Shown here: one piece after another, positions 32,917 to 41,750 of the stretch
Layout of the letters: each line of letters opens with the position of its first letter
Numbering within the stretch: the stretch's first letter is position 1
Assembly: GCF_037024155.1 (NCBI RefSeq)
Contig: NZ_JAYKTS010000003.1
Coordinates: forward strand, 124,001-188,000
Length of the DNA: 64,000 bases
Source: Bacillus sp. 2205SS5-2
Lineage (GTDB): Bacteria > Bacillota > Bacilli > Bacillales > Bacillaceae_K
Direction of reading: 5' to 3'
Position numbers and translations under genes: made by a program
Notes under the pieces: generated by a model
Told to the model about the DNA's origin: nothing
What the model saw: only the letters and a program-made list of their open reading frames with translations
Databases searched by the model: none

Positions 32917-35900
32917 ATGACAATGGGAAATTATTCTTTTGATCAGAAAAAAAGATTTGAAATACAAGACTTTGATAAAGCGAATACATTTTCTAGCTTT
33001 TTACCAGGGATTGCTGGTGTAAATGGGATTCCAATGTGGACATTTTATGTTAATCGTGGCCAAGGAATCACTAGTTTTGGGGTAAGAGATAAGCATACAC
33101 CGATTATGGAATTTTCACCGGCTAGTATTGCATATAAAACGGTTGCGACGAGTGGTTTTAGAACGTTTATCAAAATGAAACATCAAGACACGGTTTATGA
33201 AGCATTTTGCCCTACGCGAAACCGCAAGCATATTCAACGCAAAATGTTTATTGAAGCGAATCAGTTGAGTATTGAAGAAATCAATCAAGAAATGGGACTA
33301 AAGGTAAGTATTCAATATTTTCACATGCCAGAAGCAAATTTTGCTGGATTGGTCCGAAAAGTCGACATTACGAATTTAGCTGGAGAGCCAGTCGAAATGG
33401 AAGTGATGGATGGACTACCAGAAATTCTTCCAAACGGTGTAACGAATGAAGCGTTCAAGGAATTAGGAAATCTTTTACGAAGCTGGATGGAAGTATATAA
33501 CGTTGAAAATCAAATCCCTTACTACCGGGTAAGAGCGAGTATGGGAGACGAAGCAGAGGTAAGTGAAATCAAGAGCGGTCATTTCTATTTATCGTTTTCT
33601 AATGACGAGCAGCTTATTTCACCTATTGTTGATGCAGAGCTTATCTTTGGCCGTGATACCTCACTTCAGTATCCAGAAAGATTTAACAGTATATCAATAG
33701 AAGAAATCATGAAATCGCAACAAGTGACCGCGAATAAAGTACCATGTGGATTTACGCCTGTGAAACGAGTATTAGGTACAGAAGAGACCATGACGATATG
33801 TACGATTATTGGTCATGTCGATGATATAGAGCGTATTCATCAACAAACGGAGGAGATTGTGAGTCTGAAGTTTATCGAACAAAAGCAGCAACTTGCTTTT
33901 ACGATGATTTCAGAGCTGACGAACCCGATTGAGACGAACTCAGGCTCGGAAATTTTTGATGAATATTGTCGTCAAAACTATTTAGATAATTTACTACGCG
34001 GAGGCTATCCTCAAGTGTTAGAGAACGGGGACGAAGGGTTCGTGTATCATCTTTTCTCAAGAAAACATGGAGATTTAGAGCGAGACTATAACTTCTTCAG
34101 CATTGCTCCAGAATATTATTCACAGGGGAATGGGAATTTCCGAGATGCCAATCAGAATCGAAGAAATGATATTTACTTTAACCCAAAAGTCGGAAGTTTT
34201 AATGCCAAAATGTTCATGAGTTTGATTCAAGCAGACGGATATAATCCTCTATCCGTAAAGGGATGTTCGTTTGAAATAAAACAAGCTCTTCAAAATAAGG
34301 TAAAGGAACTAATTCAAAATAATATTCCGGCCCGTCAAGTGGAAATGACCAAGTTGCTGCAGGGGAAATTCACACCAGGTCAAGTAATTCAGTTGCTTAC
34401 GAATGAGGCAAACGAACAGTTGTTAGAGGGAAATCGCTTTTTAACTGAGGTATTGAAGCTTTCTCAACAAAATATTGAAGCAGGATTCGGGGAAGGATTC
34501 TGGATTGATCACTGGACCTATAATTTAGATTTGGTGGAAAGTTACCTCGATATTTATCCTGATAGGCAAGAAGAATTTTTATTTGAGGATAAGGAGTATA
34601 CCTTCTTCGATAGTCCTGCCTACGTACTGCCGAGAGAAGAAAAATATGTACTCGCAGAAGGAAAGGTAAGACAATACGGTTCTGTGATGGAAGACGACGA
34701 GAAGATGGCTACGTTAGGAATCAAGATCAATGATACGAATTGGCTTAAAACAAAGAGCGGTGAGGGAGACATTTATCGTACGAATCTCTTGGTTAAGTTA
34801 GTCTCGCTTTCCTTGATGAAGTTTTCCACTCTGGATCCATCGGGTATTGGTGTCGAAATGGAGGCAAACAAACCAGGATGGAATGATGCCTTGAATGGTT
34901 TGCCAGGATTAGTAGGTTCAGGGGTCGGTGAGACGTTTGAATTGAAGCGATTGGTTGGATTTATTTTAACAGCGATTTCTTCCTATCAAAATCGAGAGTG
35001 TACCTTACCGACTGAGATGGCTACCTTATTAAGAAAAATTTATCCTCTAGTAGAGGCTCAATTAAATGGCGAGTTAACTGATTTTGATTATTGGGATCAG
35101 GTGTCTACTTTACGAGAAGCCTATCGCTCTAGTATTCGTTTTGGAATCGATGGATCAGAATCAACACTTATGCTTAGTGAATTAGAGCATATCTATCAAG
35201 GGTTTTTACGGAAAATTCAAGTAGGTATTGCAAAAGCAGAAGTACTTGGAGAGGGATTATATCCGACGTATGTAATCTTTGAAGCGGAAGAGTTCGAAGT
35301 GGTGATGGATGCGAACGGAAACGAAGTCATGAGTTCTTACGGCCTTCCGAAAGTGAACGTGAAGAAGTTTTCTAAACCGAGACCGTTACCTTACTTCTTA
35401 GAAGGTCCAGCTCGCGCTCTAAAAGCCAATGAAACTACTGAAAAAGCAAGAGAGATCTATCGAAAAGTAAAAGAGACGGACTTATTCGATGCTGACATTA
35501 AGATGTACAAAACATCTGTCAGCCTAAACGATGAGCCTCATGAAATTGGTCGAATTAAAGCATTCACTCCTGGCTGGTTAGAGCGTGAATCTGTGTTCTT
35601 GCATATGTCGTACAAATACTTACTTGAGCTATTAAAATCAGGTTTATATGAAGAGTATTTTAACGAGCTTCAGACCTCGCTAATTCCATTTTTAGATCCA
35701 AAAATCTATGGAAGAAGTACGTTAGAAAACTCCTCTTTCATTGCCAGTTCTGTGAATCCGGATGCAAATACGCATGGTCGAGGTTTTGTTGCCCGCTTGA
35801 GTGGCTCAACGGCAGAGTTTTTAAGCATGTGGAAAACGATGATGATTGGATCAAGCCCATTCCAAATGTATAAAGGAAAGCTGACGTTTACTCTAGCTCC

Positions 35901-36150
35901 AAATTTACCTGATTGGTTGTTTAAGAAAAATGGTGAATTGTCCTTCCAACTCTTTGGGCAAACAAAGGTTACGTATCATAATCCGAAAAAATTAAGTACC
36001 TTCGGTGATAGCAAAGTAGAGGTACGTTCTTATGAATTACTCTTCAAGGACGCGAGGATGCAAACGCTACTAGCGGATAATCTGGAGGAGAAGGAAGCTC
36101 TTTCGATAAGAAATGGTGAAGTTGCAGAGATTCATGTCACTTTAGCCTAA
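32917..36150 (+). CDS. GH161-like beta-1,3-glucan phosphorylase
   Basis: A very large single-chain protein of 1077 residues without signal peptide. It has an N-terminal beta-sandwich (FLPGIAGVNGIPMWTFYVNRG), a linker helix region, and a catalytic (alpha/alpha)6 barrel with LERDYNFFSIAPEYYSQG, then GNFRDANQNRRNDIYFNP, and later HWTYNLDLVESYLDIYP and KPGWNDALNGLPGLVGSG, patterns of the GH94/GH149/GH161 inverting phosphorylases. The length fits GH161 or GH149 (about 1100), both beta-1,3-glucan phosphorylases, and a Paenibacillus-type GH161 is my preferred reading. It would phosphorolyse beta-1,3-oligoglucans to glucose 1-phosphate, saving ATP. The terminator is at 36166-36206. Confidence 0.75.
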   Translation: MTMGNYSFDQKKRFEIQDFDKANTFSSFLPGIAGVNGIPMWTFYVNRGQGITSFGVRDKHTPIMEFSPASIAYKTVATSGFRTFIKMKHQDTVYEAFCPTRNRKHIQRKMFIEANQLSIEEINQEMGLKVSIQYFHMPEANFAGLVRKVDITNLAGEPVEMEVMDGLPEILPNGVTNEAFKELGNLLRSWMEVYNVENQIPYYRVRASMGDEAEVSEIKSGHFYLSFSNDEQLISPIVDAELIFGRDTSLQYPERFNSISIEEIMKSQQVTANKVPCGFTPVKRVLGTEETMTICTIIGHVDDIERIHQQTEEIVSLKFIEQKQQLAFTMISELTNPIETNSGSEIFDEYCRQNYLDNLLRGGYPQVLENGDEGFVYHLFSRKHGDLERDYNFFSIAPEYYSQGNGNFRDANQNRRNDIYFNPKVGSFNAKMFMSLIQADGYNPLSVKGCSFEIKQALQNKVKELIQNNIPARQVEMTKLLQGKFTPGQVIQLLTNEANEQLLEGNRFLTEVLKLSQQNIEAGFGEGFWIDHWTYNLDLVESYLDIYPDRQEEFLFEDKEYTFFDSPAYVLPREEKYVLAEGKVRQYGSVMEDDEKMATLGIKINDTNWLKTKSGEGDIYRTNLLVKLVSLSLMKFSTLDPSGIGVEMEANKPGWNDALNGLPGLVGSGVGETFELKRLVGFILTAISSYQNRECTLPTEMATLLRKIYPLVEAQLNGELTDFDYWDQVSTLREAYRSSIRFGIDGSESTLMLSELEHIYQGFLRKIQVGIAKAEVLGEGLYPTYVIFEAEEFEVVMDANGNEVMSSYGLPKVNVKKFSKPRPLPYFLEGPARALKANETTEKAREIYRKVKETDLFDADIKMYKTSVSLNDEPHEIGRIKAFTPGWLERESVFLHMSYKYLLELLKSGLYEEYFNELQTSLIPFLDPKIYGRSTLENSSFIASSVNPDANTHGRGFVARLSGSTAEFLSMWKTMMIGSSPFQMYKGKLTFTLAPNLPDWLFKKNGELSFQLFGQTKVTYHNPKKLSTFGDSKVEVRSYELLFKDARMQTLLADNLEEKEALSIRNGEVAEIHVTLA

Positions 36151-36165
36151 AGAATTTTGTATAAG

Positions 36166-36206
36166 AAGCTGGAAATCGCTTAGGGAGCGCTTCTCCAGCT
36201 TTTTTA
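36166..36206 (+). terminator. Terminator after the phosphorylase gene
   Basis: AAGCTGGA and TCCAGCTT close a stem containing TCGCT/AGCGC inside, followed by TTTTTATTTTTTT. Confidence 0.85.
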
Positions 36207-36217
36207 TTTTTTTGAAA

Positions 36218-36425
36218 GGCTGTTTTCGTAAGGCTCTTTTCGCATACTTTGTTGATGTAGCATACAAAAAGGATGGAAACACTAATTTCATTCCTCATTC
36301 CGTGTTAAAAATGATGCGAAAAGATGCCCGAAGTCAATCTTCATCACGAATTGAGAACTAATTCGAAAAGCCACAATCTTTGCGAAAACAGCCTGTCGTA
36401 AAGATTGTGGCTTTACGACAGGCTG
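36218..36425 (+). repeat. Element inserted within another element (nested), subtype B inside
   Basis: The inner copy at 36232-36393 (162 bp) runs from GGCTCTTTTCGCATACTTTG to GCGAAAACAGCC. It is flanked by TTTCGTAA and TGTCGTAA (7 of 8 identical), and the outer flanks are another element end (GGCTGTTTTCGTAA at 36218-36231, AGATTGTGGC at 36402-36411). The right junction also forms a perfect 14-bp inverted repeat (36390-36424). Confidence 0.85.
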
Positions 36426-36690
36426 GAAAATTGGGGTGGTATATGAAACCAACGAATTATTGTCTAGTGCACAAAAACTAAGAAATATGATTTTAATGAT
36501 TGCTACCATAGCGGTTATCATCGGACTGATTGTTGCATTTATTGTTGCTAGAAGCATCGAAAAACCTATTTCATTTTTGAATAAGCAGGTACATAAAATA
36601 TGGCTAGTGGCGATTTGACTGTTCAAGTAACAACGTAGGTAAAAGATGAAACCGGACAGCTTACTAATCATTTTAACTATGATTACTAAA
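36426..36690 (+). pseudogene. Remnant of a methyl-accepting chemotaxis protein
   Basis: One frame (ending near 36615) reads NELLSSAQKLRNMILMIATI, IGLIVAFIVARSIEKPISFL and NKQVHK, which is the second membrane helix and start of a HAMP domain. Another frame continues MASGDLTVQVTT, stop, VKDETGQLTNHFN. Both the N-terminal sensor and the methylation/signalling domains are missing, and the fragment abuts the nested repeats, so it is a decayed chemoreceptor gene. No other gene was seen up to the terminator at 36805. Confidence 0.7.
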
Positions 36691-36804
36691 GAATGCTTAC
36701 GTAAATAGGCTAGCTAATCCGGAAAGTAATAGAAAGAAGGGCGCACTACACGGAATCTAATCCAAATGCTTACTTTACTGTTACACAAGTTAAAGAAATA
36801 ACCG

Positions 36805-36848
36805 AGAGACAAAAACACGCTCAAAGTTATGAACGTGTTTTTGTCTCT
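36805..36848 (-). terminator. Terminator of the RND transporter gene
   Basis: AGAGACAAAAACACG and CGTGTTTTTGTCTCT form a 15-bp perfect stem. It lies just after the minus-strand stop codon. Confidence 0.85.
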
Positions 36849-36853
36849 ATACT

Positions 36854-39800
36854 TTAGATTACCTCTGGAACGCTAGGAGTTGAAGATTCACTGTTTTTTT
36901 CCTTCTTTTTACTCCGCCCTACTTGGCTGATCCCAACACCTAAGCTTGAAAATAATCGATAAACAGCAGGAACGAGCAACAAGGTGATAAAAGTGGCAAA
37001 TAAAAGTCCAGAAATAATGACGGTTGCCATCGGTGCTTGGTAGTTACCGGAGGACCCTGATGCTAAGGCTAATGGAACCATACCACCTGCTGTGGTGAAG
37101 GTCGTCATGAAAATAGGACGAATACGATCCTTTCCTGCTCCGACAAGTGCATCTTGAACAGAGAGACCTTGATTTCTTAGTTGGTTTGTACGGTCAATTA
37201 ACAGAATAGCATTGTTCAGTACAATTCCAATCAACATGATTACGCCCATCCCTGACATGACACTAAGCTCACGTTGTGTGATAAAGAGTCCAAGAATAAC
37301 GCCGACAATCGTCATTGGAATCACCGACATTACCACAACCGGATGGATAAGATGATTGAATTGTACCGCCATCACGAGATACACCAAGAAGATAGAAATT
37401 GCTAAAATCATCAACATCTCCATGATCAATTCTTGTTGAGCCTCCAAGTCACCTGCGACTGATATGCTGTAACCACTAGGCGTTTCAAAGTCGGAAATGA
37501 GATTTTGGACCTTACGATTCACAGTTCCAAGATCCGTATCTTCAATGTCAGCAGAGATGGAGATAAAGCGTTCACCATTTTTATGTGAAATTTCATTCGG
37601 TGTGTCGATACTTGATAATTCAATAAAGCTAGAAAGTAGTTTTTCTCCATTTAAGGTAGGGATCATTAAATTCAGTACTTCTGAAGTTTCATCTGTTTTT
37701 TCTTTCCAGCGTACTTTTATTGGTGTGGTCTCGTTTTCTATTGAAATGGAACCAACAGGCATGTCGATAAATGCTTGTTCGATGAATTGTTTGATTTGTG
37801 TGGAGGTTAAACCAGCTTCTTGGATGGGGCCTTCTTTTAACGTAATAACTTCTTCAATCGATGTTCGTTCAATTGATGTCGTCACTCCTACGATTCCAGT
37901 GATCGCTTCTAATTCGGATTGAAAGTCTGCGGCTAAGGTTTGAAGATCTGCAAACTTTTCTCCCTGGATTGTGACTTGGACTGGGGAACCACCTCCACCA
38001 GTCATGGCACTGGCAACACTTTCAATTGGGGTCGTATCTTCTAGTGCACGTAAAGAACGAAAAATATCTTCATTTACTTCCTGTTGTTCTTTTGTGATAT
38101 CTTCACCTTTGGTCATATTGATAATCGTATATAACATACTACCTTCATCCATGATGTAGGCCGTATCAACATCTTCCACTTTTGAGAGTGATTCTGTCAT
38201 TTCTGTTATTATTTTTTCTTTGTCCGCTACGGATACCCCTGTTTCAACACTTACGGCAATTTCTGCGTAACGATTAAACATATCGGGCATAATCGTCATC
38301 GGTATTTTCGTTATAAGTAATAATGATCCTACAAAAAACAGAAAGAATAGGGTGACTACCGCAAAACTGGAGCGTTTTTTCTTAACGACCCATGAGATCA
38401 TTTTGCTGTAGCCTGTAGTGAAATTACTTTCTTTTCTATTAACTGTTTTTTTACGAAGCTTTAAGAAATTCTCTGAAAGTGATGGGATTAGTGTAAAGGA
38501 TACAATTACTGAACTAGTCAGCGTGATGGCTACTACAACTGATAGCATAATCATAAAACGGCCCATTTCGCCTCCAAGTAACCCGATGGGAACAAATACA
38601 ACAATAGTGGTAAGCATTGACGCAAACACGGCAGATGCAACTTCTTTTGTTCCTTTAATGACGGCTTCAAGTTTAGAGAAGCCTTGCTCTTTTTTATGAT
38701 AAATGGATTCTAGGATAACAATGGAGGAATCAACCATCATCCCAACCCCTAAACCAAGACCCACTAAAGTTAGGATATTAAAACTGTAATTTAATAGCCA
38801 CATTGTCAAAAATGTTAGCAAAATGGAGGTAGGGATTGATAAACCAATGATCAAGGTTGCACGTAAGTTTCGTAAGAAAAGCATCAAAATCACAATGGCG
38901 ATCACACCACCGATGATGATATTATTCGTAACCCCATCCAATGATTCCTGAACATAATCGGCCAGTGCAACCATTTCATTCATTTCAAATCCTGTGATTA
39001 AGTTTTCATCACGAATCGATTGTAGTTCAGCTCTAACGGCATTGGCCATGTCAATCTGGGTATAATTAGAACCGCGTCCTACTTGTATAAAAATAAGATC
39101 CTTTGATCCGTTTTTCCAAACAAATGATGAGTTTTCTAAAGGTTGTAAAGAAACGGTGGCAATGTCTTCAATTGCGAGATAGCCAGTAGGTGTAGGGATT
39201 TTGACAGCCTTAATATTTTCGACATTTTCTAAAGTGGTATTCCAACGAAGGGTCGGTGTATTATCTTCCCCGCTTAACTTACCAAGAGTGGCAGCGGTAT
39301 TCGCTTCTGTGATAGCAGAGATGGCTTGTTGTAAGCTTACTCCTTTCTGAATTACCTTATCACGATCGAATTCAATCGCAAGTTCTTGTTCTTGTATCCC
39401 CGATAACATGACATCTCCAACCTCAGGGAGTGCTTCTAGTCTAGGTTTAAGGGTTCCTTTTGCAAAGGTAGTCATTTCCGCCATGTCCCCATCTGATAAA
39501 TCCATATAAAATTCGTAGCTTTGCGTTGTGCTGTATTGATCGGAGAAAACGTCCTGAACACCAGGCGTATTTAAGGCAGTGTTGGCAATTCTTTCGACTT
39601 CTTTAGAAAGCTCTTCCCCTTTTCCACGTTCAAAGGTGACATTAAGAGAGCTTCTCCCGATTGAAGAAGTGGAGTTAACATCCTCCACTCCATTCATACT
39701 AAGAATTTGCTGTTCTAGAGGCGTGGTAATGTTTCGTTCGACTTCAATAGCAGGCATTTCTCCGGCCGTTACTGAAACATAGGCACCATCAAAATCAAGT

Positions 39801-39916
39801 GGAGGGAATAATTCTTTGTCTAGTTGGAAAATTGCGTATCCTCCTAATGCTAATACAAATGAAACTAGTAAACCTACAAGAATTTTTCTGTTTACGATGA
39901 ATCTTAAAAATTTCAT
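36854..39916 (-). CDS. RND-family (AcrB/SwrC-like) efflux transporter
   Basis: 1020 residues with the RND plan: one N-terminal helix (ILVGLLVSFVLALGGYAIFQL), a large extracytoplasmic domain, six helices including GLGVGMMVDSSIVILE, a second large extracytoplasmic domain, and six helices with GIVLNNAILLIDRTNQLRNQG and MTTFTTAGGMVPLAL. SwrC/YerP of B. subtilis, which exports surfactin and confers tolerance to acriflavine and fusel alcohols, is the closest relative I can name. AAAGGAGG precedes the chosen ATG; the longer frame to 39949 has none. It is monocistronic, without an adjacent membrane fusion protein. Confidence 0.9.
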   Translation of the reverse strand: MKFLRFIVNRKILVGLLVSFVLALGGYAIFQLDKELFPPLDFDGAYVSVTAGEMPAIEVERNITTPLEQQILSMNGVEDVNSTSSIGRSSLNVTFERGKGEELSKEVERIANTALNTPGVQDVFSDQYSTTQSYEFYMDLSDGDMAEMTTFAKGTLKPRLEALPEVGDVMLSGIQEQELAIEFDRDKVIQKGVSLQQAISAITEANTAATLGKLSGEDNTPTLRWNTTLENVENIKAVKIPTPTGYLAIEDIATVSLQPLENSSFVWKNGSKDLIFIQVGRGSNYTQIDMANAVRAELQSIRDENLITGFEMNEMVALADYVQESLDGVTNNIIIGGVIAIVILMLFLRNLRATLIIGLSIPTSILLTFLTMWLLNYSFNILTLVGLGLGVGMMVDSSIVILESIYHKKEQGFSKLEAVIKGTKEVASAVFASMLTTIVVFVPIGLLGGEMGRFMIMLSVVVAITLTSSVIVSFTLIPSLSENFLKLRKKTVNRKESNFTTGYSKMISWVVKKKRSSFAVVTLFFLFFVGSLLLITKIPMTIMPDMFNRYAEIAVSVETGVSVADKEKIITEMTESLSKVEDVDTAYIMDEGSMLYTIINMTKGEDITKEQQEVNEDIFRSLRALEDTTPIESVASAMTGGGGSPVQVTIQGEKFADLQTLAADFQSELEAITGIVGVTTSIERTSIEEVITLKEGPIQEAGLTSTQIKQFIEQAFIDMPVGSISIENETTPIKVRWKEKTDETSEVLNLMIPTLNGEKLLSSFIELSSIDTPNEISHKNGERFISISADIEDTDLGTVNRKVQNLISDFETPSGYSISVAGDLEAQQELIMEMLMILAISIFLVYLVMAVQFNHLIHPVVVMSVIPMTIVGVILGLFITQRELSVMSGMGVIMLIGIVLNNAILLIDRTNQLRNQGLSVQDALVGAGKDRIRPIFMTTFTTAGGMVPLALASGSSGNYQAPMATVIISGLLFATFITLLLVPAVYRLFSSLGVGISQVGRSKKKEKNSESSTPSVPEVI

Positions 39917-40111
39917 AATTGGCCTCCTTTTAAAAGTTTGATTATTCAAAATCTATTCGCATGAACAGTATAATCTATAAAGATTAATGATTGTATAAAA
40001 TTCTCACTTTTACTATAATTTACATCTTGAGGATGAGTTGATGGTGGTACCGGTGGTGTAGAGGAAGTTAAGAAAAGAAGAGGAGAGTAACCGAGTGGCC
40101 ATTTTGAGAAT

Positions 40112-40151
40112 AAAAAACCCCATCTGATTGCTAAATCAGATGGGGTTTTTT
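40112..40151 (-). terminator. Terminator, probably of pepT, separated from it by a repeat
   Basis: AAAAAACCCCATCTGAT and ATCAGATGGGGTTTTTT form a 17-bp perfect stem. The only gene it can serve is pepT on the minus strand, whose stop lies 164 bases away with the dispersed element filling the space. Confidence 0.8.
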
Positions 40152-40155
40152 TATT

Positions 40156-40312
40156 GGCTCTTTTTGTATACATTGTGGCTATTTCATCTGATTTTTGATT
40201 AAATCGTCTATTTCACGATGAATTCCATAAAAAATAGACGAAATGATGCCCGAAACAAAGCTTCCCCGTTTATAGACTGGTTCGAAAAGCCACAAACTTT
40301 GCGAAAACAGCC
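40156..40312 (+). repeat. Dispersed element between pepT stop and its terminator, subtype A
   Basis: 157 bp, GGCTCTTTTTGTATACATTG to GCGAAAACAGCC. TTTTATT occurs at both flanks, and the right copy overlaps the pepT stop codon (40315-40317). It contains AGACGAAATGATGCCCGAAAC and no GC-rich module. Confidence 0.85.
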
Positions 40313-40314
40313 TT

Positions 40315-41547
40315 TTATTTTGTTGCTTCGGTTAATCGTGCAATTTCTACGATGACCTTTACGGCTTCAATCATATGGTTAACGGATACAAATTCGTATC
40401 TACCATGAAAGTTTTCTCCACCTGTGAAGATATTAGGAGTAGGCAGCCCCATATACGATAGTTGGGAACCATCGGTGCCTCCGCGAATGGGTTCGACAAT
40501 AGGTTCAATATTTAGGTTTTTCATGGCTTGATAGGCGACATCGACGATTTCTTTAACGGGTTCGATTTTTTCTTTCATATTGTAATACTGGTCGTTTAGT
40601 TCCAATTGTATCGTTTCTTTTCCGTATTGTGCGTTTAACTCTTGAGTGATCTCCACCATTTTCGCTTTTCTGGAGTGGAACAACTCTTTATTATGATCTC
40701 GAATGATATAGTCTAGTTTTGTTTCTTCGACATCACCTTCAAAGGATGAGAGATGATAGAAGCCTTCATAGCCCGATGTGTGCTCTGGTGCTTCTTCTAT
40801 TGGTAACAGTGAATGAAACTCCATGCCAATTTTAGTTGAGTTCATCATTTTATTTTTTGCCGAACCAGGATGGACATTTCGCCCTTTAATTGTTAGCTTA
40901 GCGGAAGCAGCGTTAAAACTTTCATACTGAAGCTCGCCAAGTGGACCGCCATCAATAGTGTAGGCATAGTCTGCGTTAAATTGGTCTACGTCGAATTTAT
41001 GGGGACCTCTGCCAATTTCCTCATCCGGTGTGAAGGCGACTCTGATGGTTCCGTGCTTGACTTCAGGATGCTGAATGAGGTATTCCATCGCGGTCATAAT
41101 TTCAGTGATGCCTGCTTTGTTATCAGCACCAAGCAATGTCGTTCCGTCAGTTGTGATTAAGGTTTGACCCATATAGTTTGCTAGTGACGGGAAGTCCTCT
41201 TGCGATAATACAATATGTAGTTCTTTGTTTAAGAGTATGTCTTGTCCGTTATAGTTTTCGACGATTTGCGGGTTAACCTTGTGACCGGTAAAGTCAGTAG
41301 CCGTATCAAGATGGGCTAGAAAACCAATCGTAGGCAAGGTCTTTTCTGAATTCGATGGCAAGGTTGCCATCACATAACCATTGTCATCCATTGTAACCTC
41401 TTGCATACCGATCGAATTTAATTCTTCAACAAGCATATTTCCAAGGGTTAGCTGGCCTTTTGTAGAAGGACAGTGTTCATTGTTTTCATCTGATTGTGTA
41501 TCTACTTTTACATATGAGGAAAAGCGTTGGATGATTTCTTCTTTCAT
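40315..41547 (-). CDS. pepT: Peptidase T (tripeptide aminopeptidase)
   Basis: 410 residues, full length. The M20 metal ligands are visible in [31 protein letters not shown] and [15 protein letters not shown], with [20 protein letters not shown] near the C-terminus, a PepT hallmark. It removes the N-terminal residue from tripeptides in the cytosol, using zinc. GGAGTTGAATTC precedes the ATG at 41547. The 200 bases upstream contain nothing else that I recognise. Confidence 0.92.
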   Translation of the reverse strand: MKEEIIQRFSSYVKVDTQSDENNEHCPSTKGQLTLGNMLVEELNSIGMQEVTMDDNGYVMATLPSNSEKTLPTIGFLAHLDTATDFTGHKVNPQIVENYNGQDILLNKELHIVLSQEDFPSLANYMGQTLITTDGTTLLGADNKAGITEIMTAMEYLIQHPEVKHGTIRVAFTPDEEIGRGPHKFDVDQFNADYAYTIDGGPLGELQYESFNAASAKLTIKGRNVHPGSAKNKMMNSTKIGMEFHSLLPIEEAPEHTSGYEGFYHLSSFEGDVEETKLDYIIRDHNKELFHSRKAKMVEITQELNAQYGKETIQLELNDQYYNMKEKIEPVKEIVDVAYQAMKNLNIEPIVEPIRGGTDGSQLSYMGLPTPNIFTGGENFHGRYEFVSVNHMIEAVKVIVEIARLTEATK

Positions 41548-41750
41548 AATGAATTCAACTCCTATTTAGTTATGCTTCTATTATAGTCATAACCTTGTCG
41601 ATGTTCTAGTGTAGAGCGGGACTTAGATGCCCCGTTCTGATTTTTCCCTAGAGCTAGTTGTGATCGATTGAATGGGAAGAAACTCGTTTTCATTCTCGTT
41701 GATTATTAGCCAAAAGGGGTGCCAGCGATTGTTCGACCAACGAAGGAGTC

